Origin: Butyrivibrio sp.
Lineage (GTDB): Bacteria; Bacillota; Clostridia; Lachnospirales; Lachnospiraceae
DNA: 19,826 nucleotides
Assembly (NCBI RefSeq): GCF_015056685.1
Contig: NZ_SVFW01000061.1
Coordinates: 1-19,826 of the forward strand
Direction of reading: 5' to 3'
Below, one piece after another: positions 8,443 through 15,675 of this stretch (position 1 is its first letter; each line of letters opens with the position of its first letter). The notes beneath the pieces were generated by a model. The model was given only the letters and a program-made list of their open reading frames with translations, did no database searches and had not been told where the DNA came from. A program made the translations under genes and the position numbers.

Positions 8443-9432
8443 ATGAAAAGAAATCAGAAAATGGCGGGAATCGCTGTAGCGGCGGTTGCTGCTGCAATGG
8501 TAATGGCTGGATGTGGAGCGAATGATGCGGAGAACGCGACATGGAGCTCAATTGATACTCCAGCAGAAAGTAAGGCGGAGAACACCACAGGAAAAACAAC
8601 AGAAGCTGCATCAGAAAGCACCGCGGAGAATGGAGCAGGAAATGCAGTAGAAAATTCAGATGGGCAGACTTATTCCGATGTAGAAAATGGCACAGCCAAA
8701 GTAAAATACACCGGAAAAGGCGATGTTCCTGGATACTTTGAGCTGTCACAGGTACTCACAGTTGGTGAAAGTTATACCGTTAACGAAATATGTGATGCTT
8801 TAAAGAAGATTGAAGATTTTCAGCAGGATGCGGAGATAGCGTATTCACAGATCGATTGCGGAAGTGACGGAGAGGAAGAACTTCTTGTTGAGGCTCAGCT
8901 TAGCGCAGGATTTGGCCTTGATATGATAATCAAAAAAATAAATGATGAATTTGTTATTTGCTTTGACCAAAGTACTACAGAAAGATCATACGTAACAGTT
9001 AACGCCGATGGAACAATTGAGAGCGGCGGAGCATCAGCTGCTAATATCCATGATGTGGATTATGCTTACGTAGACGCAAGCGGAGAATACAAATTCTTTT
9101 ATGGTGTGTCAGAAACACTTTCTTTGATGGAAACATATGACATTTATAAGGGTGATTCAGTAACTTCGATTTCCACAGAAGGAATAGATGCCGAGCACAT
9201 GGCTGTTCTCGAGTATTATTTTGAGCAGAATTATGAGGAAAGAAATTCTTTCTATTCTTTCTATACATTTGATGATAGTTATAGCGAAGTAGAAACTGAA
9301 GCTGGAAAAGCCGATATAGCTGAACTGGGAGTCAGATTCAAGGACGAGGGATTCCTGATATATGATTCGGACGGAATAAATGCTGTTCTTAACGAAAGAG
9401 CTCAGAAAATTGGGTATCCCGGAAAAATCTAA
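8443..9432 (+). CDS. Unrecognised lipoprotein
   Basis: A 329-aa protein of unknown function. The N-terminus has a lipobox, VMAG-C, with the acylated cysteine at residue 24, so it should be anchored outside the membrane. A low-complexity Ala/Glu/Ser/Thr linker (about 26-65) precedes a folded acidic domain with many Asp, Glu and Tyr residues. An acidic DCGSDGEEELL stretch resembles calcium-loop or repeat motifs common in secreted Lachnospiraceae proteins, but I cannot name a family. The start at 8443 is chosen because GAGGAGG lies just before it and the signal peptide then begins MKRNQK; an in-frame ATG at 8416 would add nine residues with no ribosome site. Its signal sequence resembles that of the sugar-binding lipoprotein at 2063. 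It follows the repeat array, and no terminator is seen after it. Confidence 0.85.
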   Translation: MKRNQKMAGIAVAAVAAAMVMAGCGANDAENATWSSIDTPAESKAENTTGKTTEAASESTAENGAGNAVENSDGQTYSDVENGTAKVKYTGKGDVPGYFELSQVLTVGESYTVNEICDALKKIEDFQQDAEIAYSQIDCGSDGEEELLVEAQLSAGFGLDMIIKKINDEFVICFDQSTTERSYVTVNADGTIESGGASAANIHDVDYAYVDASGEYKFFYGVSETLSLMETYDIYKGDSVTSISTEGIDAEHMAVLEYYFEQNYEERNSFYSFYTFDDSYSEVETEAGKADIAELGVRFKDEGFLIYDSDGINAVLNERAQKIGYPGKI

Positions 9433-9494
9433 ATAAAATTGAAATATAATATTAATAAAACGATCAACATTTTCAAATACAAACAATATATTGT

Positions 9495-9522
9495 TTTACA
9501 AAGCAATTATTAACTATATAAT
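9495..9522 (+). promoter_or_regulatory. Sigma-A-type promoter
   Basis: TTTACA (9495-9500) is a five-of-six match to the -35 consensus. A 16-bp spacer leads to a perfect TATAAT (9517-9522). A start near 9529 gives a leader of about 57 nt to the gene at 9586. This is the clearest promoter in the window and sets that gene apart from the lipoprotein gene upstream. Confidence 0.7.
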
Positions 9523-9585
9523 GTAATTATAGAAACGGCGAATATTTATAAAAAAGTATTATGAGGATTTCAGGGGAGAATAATC

Positions 9586-10425
9586 ATGGCACTGAGCATT
9601 TCGGGGATTGTAAGTGCGGTAAATAATTATTTGTATTCTATTTCAGATGTAGCTAAGGCTACATCTGAAGATTCTAATACCACAGATCTGAGCGGAATTT
9701 CCCTTTTTCAAAAATATCTGAATAAAGCTACGCAGAATAGCAGCGATTCTTCAGGAACAGAAGCGGCAGAGAAAGTTACGGCTGTCAATACGGATTCAAA
9801 CAGCGATGCTTCGGCCGATACTGTAACTGTGGCATCTGATAATGCTTCCGGTGGTGTAGATGATGATGCAGCGGTAACGCAGGATACTCTTTCTGAAGAA
9901 ATCAATTCAGTATTTAATGATCTGGATATTGAATCAACAATTCTTAATAACATATCGAATCGCAGCGTTGATATCAGGTCAGAAATAACCAATAATATAG
10001 CATCACATACTGTGGATGTTAAGGCAGAAATACTTCAAAACATGGCAGAGCACGGAGCTGAACTTAGTGAAGGCTCCATTTCGGCAGTCGGAGAGCTGGC
10101 ACCGTCTTCTACTGCAACGGATGGAGATTCGACTGCTAATTCAAATGCTTACAACGGGCTTCTTTCTCAGAATGCGTTAAAAGAGCTTGCTCAGTCAACA
10201 TACTTTTCAGGAAATCTGCTTCAGAATGCTCTTATAAGCGGCACATCTGAAAACAGCACAAATAGTCAGGATATTTCACTTTCAGATCTTAATTCCAATT
10301 CACTTACTGCTAATTCGTTGGGTGCAGCAGATACGACTCTTTCACAAAGCGAATATGCTGCAGCGCTTTTAAATGCCTACAAGACAACTCCGATAACCAG
10401 TGTTTTCGGAGATTTTCAGTTATAA
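9586..10425 (+). CDS. Unrecognised Ser/Asn/Asp-rich repeat protein
   Basis: A 279-aa protein with no recognised family, no signal peptide and no membrane segment. The N-terminus (1-47) is mixed hydrophobic and polar. Residues about 48-100 are low complexity, rich in Ser, Thr, Asp and Ala. Three imperfect 15-residue repeats follow at 118-132, 133-147 and 148-162, sharing the pattern E-I-x-x-N-I-x-x-H-x-V-D-V-K-A, with alternating hydrophobics that suggest amphipathic helix. The rest is Ser/Asn-rich to a short C-terminus ending GDFQL. AGGGGAG at 9572-9578 sets the start. It has its own promoter at 9495-9522 and two terminator-like hairpins behind it, so it is probably monocistronic. Composition resembles surface or appendage-associated proteins, but with no export signal visible that is only a guess. 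Confidence 0.75.
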   Translation: MALSISGIVSAVNNYLYSISDVAKATSEDSNTTDLSGISLFQKYLNKATQNSSDSSGTEAAEKVTAVNTDSNSDASADTVTVASDNASGGVDDDAAVTQDTLSEEINSVFNDLDIESTILNNISNRSVDIRSEITNNIASHTVDVKAEILQNMAEHGAELSEGSISAVGELAPSSTATDGDSTANSNAYNGLLSQNALKELAQSTYFSGNLLQNALISGTSENSTNSQDISLSDLNSNSLTANSLGAADTTLSQSEYAAALLNAYKTTPITSVFGDFQL

Positions 10426-10488
10426 AGCCAGGGCGAAAAATGAGATTTATAACAGCAAGAGTTTGTTCTTGTGATGAAAGCTGCCCAT

Positions 10489-10518
10489 AAGATTGACAAC
10501 AAAAAATGCAATCTTTTT
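10489..10518 (+). terminator. Weak intrinsic terminator
   Basis: AAGATTG (10489-10495) pairs with CAATCTT (10509-10515), and T continues to 10518. The stem is only 7 bp and AT-rich, so efficiency is doubtful. It lies 64 nt after the repeat-protein gene. Confidence 0.45.
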
Positions 10519-10565
10519 AACTAGATAACATAAAAACCGCGTAGATAATGCACGGCTATGAAAAT

Positions 10566-10614
10566 AAAATGTATGATATGGAGATATGATTATGCTCTAT
10601 GTCATACATTTTTT
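10566..10614 (+). terminator. Strong terminator, probably bidirectional
   Basis: An 18-bp stem, AAAATGTATGATATGGAG (10566-10583) with CTCTATGTCATACATTTT (10595-10612), has only two G-U pairs. The loop is 11 nt and a T-run reaches 10614. An A-rich stretch before the stem would act as a T-tract on the other strand. It insulates the PHP-domain gene from upstream transcription. Confidence 0.9.
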
Positions 10615-10633
10615 AATGGCAGGGGAGAAAGGA

Positions 10634-10668
10634 CATAATACGTTCATGCTAGCATGATAAGTATTATG
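10634..10668. promoter_or_regulatory. Two-tier palindrome upstream of the PHP gene
   Basis: CATAATAC (10634-10641) and GTATTATG (10661-10668) flank a perfect 12-bp palindrome CATGCTAGCATG (10645-10656). This is either an operator for a dimeric regulator or an RNA hairpin in the leader. I see no clear promoter between it and the terminator at 10614. Confidence 0.5.
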
Positions 10669-10727
10669 GCTTTGAAACCCGAAGAATATGAGGAAGAAGC
10701 ACTATTGTGCGAATTCCGAATGTTCTA

Positions 10728-10760
10728 GAATTGCGAGAGTTGCGAGCAACGGAGCAATTC
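10728..10760. repeat. 33-bp imperfect palindrome in the PHP gene leader
   Basis: GAATTGC (10728-10734) pairs with GCAATTC (10754-10760), and GTTGC (10739-10743) pairs with GCAAC (10746-10750), with short internal loops. The compact double stem resembles REP-like dispersed palindromes; only one copy is in this window. It lies 38 nt before the chosen start at 10799. Confidence 0.5.
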
Positions 10761-10798
10761 GTGCCATTATTTTGCAGTTACATCAGAGAGGAGCAATC

Positions 10799-12487
10799 AT
10801 GAGTAAAGAAACAAAGTTTTTATCAATAGCCATCGGGCTATTGCAGGGGAAATTAAAAGAAGACGGCAAAGAAGATGCGGTAGCATCCAGGATGGATGCA
10901 GACAGACTACTTTCATTCACAAAATATGTGCTGGAAAACTACAAACTTAAAGGAACTAAAAGAGTAAATGAAGTAGATTATCCGGGGACAAATGATAGAA
11001 ACAGATTTCATAACAACGGAATTGTAGATAAAAATGGAGCTCTTGGAAGCATTTATATAGAAACGAAATGCCATGGCCAGGGAACTCCGGCCCAGGTAAA
11101 GCTCTTTAAACTACTGCCGGGCGAAACGCCGGAAACCTTCAATAGAGTGAACGGTAAGATAACTATGATCCGCGACATTACCGGCTTTGACGGATGTCTT
11201 TCAAGAAAGCTCCCTGTAGGACGATACGTAGTAGAGATTTCCAAGGGAAGTGAGTATGAGATCATCACAGACTCTTTGGAAGTAACAGAAAATAAATATG
11301 AAAAAAGACAGTACGAATTAAATCACTTCATTGATCTTTCAGATGATGGATGGATTGCCGGAGATCTGCACCACCACTGTATTTATTCAAGCCCTGTGTT
11401 TGGCGGGGATGATGATGTGGTTGAATCTCCAAAGGAAGTAGCTAATTCCATGATGGCCATGGGACTAAGGTACGGAGCGCTTTCTGATCATCATAACGTG
11501 CTCAACCATGATTATTGGAGAGCCTGCAAGAGAGATGATTTTACTCCAATAGTGTCAAAAGAAATTTCCACATCTAATGGCCATGTTATGCAGATGGGCG
11601 TTGAAAAAGATGTAATATACAGAATTCCTGACGATGAGCACAGGACAGATGAGTACTTAAGAGCTGAATTTGTCAGAATCACAGATGAGATTAAAGCAAA
11701 CGGTGGCCTTCCACAGATAAATCACCCAAGAGATCTTCAGAGATCTATTTCATGGAATCCTGATTTTGAGGATATGCTGGACATTTTTGAGACCATGGAG
11801 ATTTGGAACGGCTCAGCGCCAATGATGATGGGAAGCACAGACTATGCGGCATATGAGCTGTGGCTAAAATGTCTTAGAAAAGGTCTTTTCCTTCCGGCAA
11901 CAACAGGAAGCGATACCCACAATATTGCTGCAGACGACTATCACGTGCTCTATGACAATATTCTCGATACGTACGATTTGATAAAAGAAAACAAGTCAGA
12001 ACTGGAAGAAAAGTATCCTGAAGAAGCCCATGTATTTGAGCTTATATGCGAAAGTCTTTTACCAATACTTGAGAAATGGGCTGAGACCTGTCTTACAAGT
12101 GGCGGCGTCAGAACTTACATTCATGCGGGAGAAGATAGGGAACAGAAAAATCTTTTGCAGACCCTAAAGAGTGGACACAGCTTCTTAACTAACGGACCAA
12201 TACTTATTCCGACTGTTAATGGCAAGCTTCCCGGTGAGAAACTCTGCGGTGAAAAAGAGCTCCATATAGACCTAAAGCTTTTATCAAACAGAGAACTTAC
12301 AAAGTTGGAAGTTCATTCTGAAAATGGCCTGTTACAAGAAATAGAGCTTGATGCCAAAAAAGAAAACGGCTTCTACGATTACAGCCGGAAAATAGAACAG
12401 ACTATAAAAGAAGACCGTTTTGTATATTTCATAGCAAAGAGTGATTGTACAAATCTTGCTATTTCAAATCCTGTGATTTGTGGATGA
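10799..12487 (+). CDS. PHP-domain metallohydrolase, CehA/McbA-like
   Basis: A 562-aa protein with a C-terminal PHP phosphoesterase-like domain preceded by about 180 residues that include a beta-rich region (about 80-170). Metal-binding motifs are intact: GDLHHH at 188-193, SDHHN at 229-233, Glu255 and His261, NHP at 308-310, and GSDTH at 370-374. Family members named CehA/McbA hydrolyse carbamate esters, but most homologues in glycan loci have unknown substrates, so a phosphoester, ester or glycosidic role is open. The frame extends upstream to an ATG at 10688, but that stretch is a palindrome-bearing leader. I chose 10799 because GAGAGGAG (10786-10793) precedes it. There is no signal peptide, so it is probably cytosolic. 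It converges on the AraC gene. Confidence 0.85.
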   Translation: MSKETKFLSIAIGLLQGKLKEDGKEDAVASRMDADRLLSFTKYVLENYKLKGTKRVNEVDYPGTNDRNRFHNNGIVDKNGALGSIYIETKCHGQGTPAQVKLFKLLPGETPETFNRVNGKITMIRDITGFDGCLSRKLPVGRYVVEISKGSEYEIITDSLEVTENKYEKRQYELNHFIDLSDDGWIAGDLHHHCIYSSPVFGGDDDVVESPKEVANSMMAMGLRYGALSDHHNVLNHDYWRACKRDDFTPIVSKEISTSNGHVMQMGVEKDVIYRIPDDEHRTDEYLRAEFVRITDEIKANGGLPQINHPRDLQRSISWNPDFEDMLDIFETMEIWNGSAPMMMGSTDYAAYELWLKCLRKGLFLPATTGSDTHNIAADDYHVLYDNILDTYDLIKENKSELEEKYPEEAHVFELICESLLPILEKWAETCLTSGGVRTYIHAGEDREQKNLLQTLKSGHSFLTNGPILIPTVNGKLPGEKLCGEKELHIDLKLLSNRELTKLEVHSENGLLQEIELDAKKENGFYDYSRKIEQTIKEDRFVYFIAKSDCTNLAISNPVICG

Positions 12488-12490
12488 TTG

Positions 12491-12517
12491 AAATAAATGT
12501 AACACCTGCATTTATTT
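12491..12517. terminator. Convergent AT-rich terminator
   Basis: AAATAAATG (12491-12499) and CATTTATTT (12509-12517) form a 9-bp stem between the convergent PHP and AraC genes, overlapping the AraC stop codon. The arms are A/T-rich and could serve both directions. The low G+C of the stem makes this moderate evidence only. Confidence 0.5.
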
Positions 12518-13414
12518 GTGGGTGATAGCAGTTTGCCTATACTGCCTTGGCGAAGTTCCTGCTACTTTATTGAAGATGCGGTTGAACTGAGAAAACGAAG
12601 CGAAACCGCATTCTTCAGAAATAACTGAAATCTTATCGTTTGATGAAACTAAACGATATTGGGCATTTTTAATCCTGGTTAGCTGGATGTAGTTGGATAG
12701 ATTAAATCCGGTAACCTGCTTAAAAACTCTGGACAGATAACTTGGGCTTACAAAGAACTGATCTGAAAGAGTATTTAGCGAAATATCTTCATTGTAATGA
12801 GCGTGTATATAGGATGAGACTTCATACATTTTTTGTTCAATAGAGTTATAACTCTGGTCATTGGTATAAATGTTTTTATCCTTAAGACTGTAAAGCGTGT
12901 ACAAAAACTCCTGGAACTTAGTATGAATGTAAAATTCATCGGCAGGATTGCCATAGTACTGATGCTCTTTTGAAAAAATGAAAAGTGAGTTGAGAATGTC
13001 GATAAGCTTCTGTCGATCCTCAAGATCAAACCTGAAGATAGGAACCTCACTTTTGAAAGGCTGAAGAATTTCAGCGTAGGCATCAGCTGTTTCCGGGCTG
13101 TTCAGCTCATACATGAAGTCAATGATGATTCTTTTGCTGGGTTCGCCCTTGTAATAAACAGATTTATGCATGACAGAAGGCGCCAAAAGAACAATGTCAC
13201 CCATGTGAATATTGTAAGGAACACCTTCAATAAGATGAGTAGCATTTGGCGCAAGAAGGATCAACATCTCATAATATGGATGGAGATGCTGGAACTCCAT
13301 GTTTATAGAGGCATCTCTTTTATCATAATCAATATAGTAAAAAATATTGTTAGGGATGTTGTTGATAATTATATAGTGGTTGTCTTCGTAATAAACACTG
13401 TCATTTATAAGCAT
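12512..13414 (-). CDS. AraC-family transcriptional regulator
   Basis: A 300-aa regulator with an N-terminal cupin-like sensing domain (HLHPYYEMLILL, then HLIEG and GDIVLLAP in the first 100 residues) and a C-terminal double helix-turn-helix (about 200-298). The second helix region contains SEECGFASFSQFNRIFNKVAGTSPRQYR. The reading frame runs on upstream to 13585, but that part is antisense to the GH105 gene and does not look like an AraC N-terminus, so I start at 13414. No ribosome site is visible there; TATACT on this strand about 7 nt upstream would make the mRNA nearly leaderless, which is odd. Divergent placement 35 nt from the GH105 gene suggests it controls that cluster and possibly the rest of the locus. 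Confidence 0.85.
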   Translation of the reverse strand: MLINDSVYYEDNHYIIINNIPNNIFYYIDYDKRDASINMEFQHLHPYYEMLILLAPNATHLIEGVPYNIHMGDIVLLAPSVMHKSVYYKGEPSKRIIIDFMYELNSPETADAYAEILQPFKSEVPIFRFDLEDRQKLIDILNSLFIFSKEHQYYGNPADEFYIHTKFQEFLYTLYSLKDKNIYTNDQSYNSIEQKMYEVSSYIHAHYNEDISLNTLSDQFFVSPSYLSRVFKQVTGFNLSNYIQLTRIKNAQYRLVSSNDKISVISEECGFASFSQFNRIFNKVAGTSPRQYRQTAITHK

Positions 13415-13449
13415 GAGAATAGTATATATGAAAAAGAAAGAGGTATCAA
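13415..13449. promoter_or_regulatory. Very short divergent promoter region
   Basis: Only 35 bp separate the AraC and GH105 starts. TATATAT at 13423-13429 reads TATACT-like on the minus strand and could be a shared or overlapping -10 region. The purine-rich ribosome site for GH105 (AAGAAAGAGG, 13434-13443) occupies the rest. Promoter elements and operators must extend into the coding sequences on both sides. Confidence 0.4.
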
Positions 13450-14541
13450 ATGAAAGTCGATAATGAAAAGATTGAAAGCACATTAAAAATTCTGGCAGAC
13501 AGTTTCCAGAAATTCCTTTACGAGGATGATGAATACTTTTTGGAAAATATGAAGTCAAAGAATCTGGCAGGAGATGATGTGTCAAGATATCAGCACTGGG
13601 AGTGGACTCAGGGCGTTGGACTTTATGGCCTCTTACAGATGTACGAAGAGACAGGAAAAGAGGAGTATCTCGAATTTCTTAATCAGTTTTATGAAAAAGA
13701 GATTTCTCTTGGACTTCCTGCAAAAAATATAAATACTACAGCTCCTCTCCTTCCCTTATCTTTTATCCTTAAGGAAAAAGAGAACCCTACATATAGAAAA
13801 GTATGTCATGAGTGGGCAGAAGCTATAATGAAGGACTTTGTAAGAACTAAAGAAGGTGGTTTTACTCACAGGACTTCAGATAGCGAAAATGATCAGGAGC
13901 TCTGGGATGATACTCTTTTCATGACAGTAATGTTTCTTGCCAGCATGGGAGAAATTGAAGATAACGACGAATACAGACAGGAAGCCAGATATCAGTTCCT
14001 TTTACATATCAAATATCTTGTAGATCATAAGACAGGTCTTTTGTTCCATGGATGGACCTTTAAAGGGAATCACAACTTCGCAGAAGCCCTCTGGGGCCGC
14101 GGAAACTGCTGGTTTACAATGGCAGTGCCTGAGTATCTGTCAATTGCAAAAGTTGAAGGCGCAGACAGAAGATTTTTGATAGAAGCGCTTAATGCTCAGG
14201 TAGAAGCACTTGAGAAGTATCAGGATGAAAGCGGAATGTGGCATACACTTGTAGATGATGCGACTTCATATGTGGAGACCAGCGCTACATGTGGATTTGC
14301 CTATGGTATATTAAAGGCAGTGAGAATGGGACTTATTGATCCAAAGTACAAAGAGGTTGCACTTAAGGCACTTGATCCAGTACTTGCAAATATCGCAGAT
14401 GACGGCACTGTTAATCAGGTTTCCTACGGAACACCAATGGGACGTGAATCCAAGGATTTCTACAAGCAGATTGAGATCAAGCCAATGCCTTATGGACAGG
14501 CGCTGGCAATGCTGTTCCTTTTAGAGGTGTTGAAAGCTTGA
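13450..14541 (+). CDS. GH105-type unsaturated uronyl hydrolase (YteR-like)
   Basis: Alpha/alpha-barrel enzyme (363 aa) that hydrates and cleaves the 4,5-unsaturated uronic acid left at the end of oligosaccharides by polysaccharide lyases. The central motif ELWDDTLFM puts Asp153/Asp154 at the catalytic position, Asp154 being the better match to the YteR acid. WGRGNCW at 215-221 matches the family's WGRGNGW substrate-binding motif with Cys in place of Gly. HWEWTQGVG near 47-55 is also typical. There is no signal peptide, so substrates must be imported. The ATG at 13450 follows AAAGAGG. It leads the cluster with the ROK kinase 28 nt behind. The presence of this enzyme implies that lyase products are consumed. 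Rhamnogalacturonan is the classic source; other uronates are possible. Confidence 0.9.
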   Translation: MKVDNEKIESTLKILADSFQKFLYEDDEYFLENMKSKNLAGDDVSRYQHWEWTQGVGLYGLLQMYEETGKEEYLEFLNQFYEKEISLGLPAKNINTTAPLLPLSFILKEKENPTYRKVCHEWAEAIMKDFVRTKEGGFTHRTSDSENDQELWDDTLFMTVMFLASMGEIEDNDEYRQEARYQFLLHIKYLVDHKTGLLFHGWTFKGNHNFAEALWGRGNCWFTMAVPEYLSIAKVEGADRRFLIEALNAQVEALEKYQDESGMWHTLVDDATSYVETSATCGFAYGILKAVRMGLIDPKYKEVALKALDPVLANIADDGTVNQVSYGTPMGRESKDFYKQIEIKPMPYGQALAMLFLLEVLKA

Positions 14542-14569
14542 TAATACTTGAGAAGATGTGGGAAAAGAC

Positions 14570-15541
14570 ATGTATAGAATAGGCGTAGATGTTGGCGGAA
14601 CAAATATTGCTATAGGACTAGTAGATGAGGCTTACAACATAGTTGTTAAGACATCCATAAAAACATCTGAGGCAAGTGAGCCGGAGCAGATGATAGATGC
14701 CATTGCACTGACTATAAAGAAAATCCTCGTGGATAAAGACTTATCGGAGTCAGATATAGAAGCCATCGGTGTTGGAGTTCCGGGAACAGCTGAACTGACC
14801 ACAGGCAAAATAATGTACGCCAATAATCTTGGCTTTGAAGAGGTTCCTTTTTTACCTAAGCTAAAAGAAGCTTTGGGAGCAGAGCTGGGCAGGAAAACCT
14901 CTTTTGATAACGATGGCAATGCGGCTGCAATTGGCGAGTACATCACCGGCGGCTATGATGTGGACAATTTCATGATGGTAACTCTTGGAACCGGAATCGG
15001 CGGAGGAATCATCATTAACAGGAAGCTGCTTAGAGGTGTCAATTTTGCGGCAGCAGAGTTTGGGCATATGACTATCAACCTTGATGGAGTGGACTGTAAC
15101 TGCGGCAGGAAGGGCTGTTTTGAAGACTATGCTTCTGCAACAGCACTTATGAACCAGGCAAAAGAAGCAATGGAAAAAGATGTGGATAAGGAGTCTTTGC
15201 TGTGGCAGCTTTGTGGAAAAGCAGGAAATGCAGATGGCGAGATATTCTTTGAAGCGGTAAGACAGAAAGACAGTCTTGCATTGGAGGTTCTTGATGGATT
15301 TACTACATATCTGTCTGAGGGAATAACAAATCTTATCAATATTCTTCAACCGGATGTGTTGGTTTTAAGCGGCGGTATAACAAGGGCAGCAGATCTTTTT
15401 CTTGATGATTTGAAAAAGAAAGTTGCAAAAGGAATATATTCAAGGAACAGCGAGAAAAATACAGATATTGTTTTGGCGCATGGAATCAGTGATGCCGGCG
15501 ATGTAGGCATTATTGGAGCGGCGCTCATTGATAGGGGCTGA
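14570..15541 (+). CDS. ROK-family sugar kinase
   Basis: ATP-dependent hexose kinase of the ROK family (323 aa). The phosphate-binding DVGGTN is at 7-12. The catalytic aspartate is Asp115 within FDNDGNAAA, the LGTGIGGG glycine motif is at 139-146, and EFGHM is at 163-167. The zinc site is CNCGRKGC at 176-183, with all three cysteines present. No DNA-binding N-terminus is present, so it is a kinase rather than a NagC/XylR-type repressor. The frame also allows a GTG at 14558, adding four residues. I prefer the ATG at 14570 because MYRIGVDVGGTN is the usual start; neither has a strong ribosome site. Glucose, mannose or an N-acetyl-hexosamine are possible substrates; the nearby mannosidase makes mannose plausible but unproven. 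Confidence 0.9.
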   Translation: MYRIGVDVGGTNIAIGLVDEAYNIVVKTSIKTSEASEPEQMIDAIALTIKKILVDKDLSESDIEAIGVGVPGTAELTTGKIMYANNLGFEEVPFLPKLKEALGAELGRKTSFDNDGNAAAIGEYITGGYDVDNFMMVTLGTGIGGGIIINRKLLRGVNFAAAEFGHMTINLDGVDCNCGRKGCFEDYASATALMNQAKEAMEKDVDKESLLWQLCGKAGNADGEIFFEAVRQKDSLALEVLDGFTTYLSEGITNLINILQPDVLVLSGGITRAADLFLDDLKKKVAKGIYSRNSEKNTDIVLAHGISDAGDVGIIGAALIDRG

Positions 15542-15623
15542 CAGGAATAAACTTAGAGAGCTGACATTTCTGAGTTTTTAGATAAAAGATAAAACAAATA
15601 AACGAAACATATTTTATATTGTG

Positions 15624-15669
15624 AACCTACCGGACAAATTGTTATGTACGGTGGCTTAGGTTTGGGAGG
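15624..15669 (+). promoter_or_regulatory. Leader with competing stems next to the ribosome site
   Basis: AACCTA (15624-15629) can pair with TAGGTT (15657-15662). Alternatively CTACCG (15627-15632) can pair with CGGTGG (15649-15654, one G-U). CCTACC (15626-15631) could also cover five of six bases of the ribosome site GGGAGG (15664-15669). These pairings exclude one another. This is the layout of a translational switch, but short stems of this size also arise by chance. Confidence 0.35.
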
Positions 15670-15675
15670 TCAATT

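Noticed and set aside
10520..10565. Small RNA gene between two terminators
   Set aside because: There is no promoter and only a weak CCG/CGG pairing, so nothing supports an independent transcript.
10688..10798. In-frame N-terminal extension of the PHP protein
   Set aside because: The stretch is dominated by a 33-bp palindrome, and a good ribosome site sits directly before the ATG at 10799. The extension does not resemble the family's N-terminus.
13415..13585. 57-residue N-terminal extension of the AraC protein
   Set aside because: It is antisense to the start of the GH105 gene and lacks AraC-like sequence.
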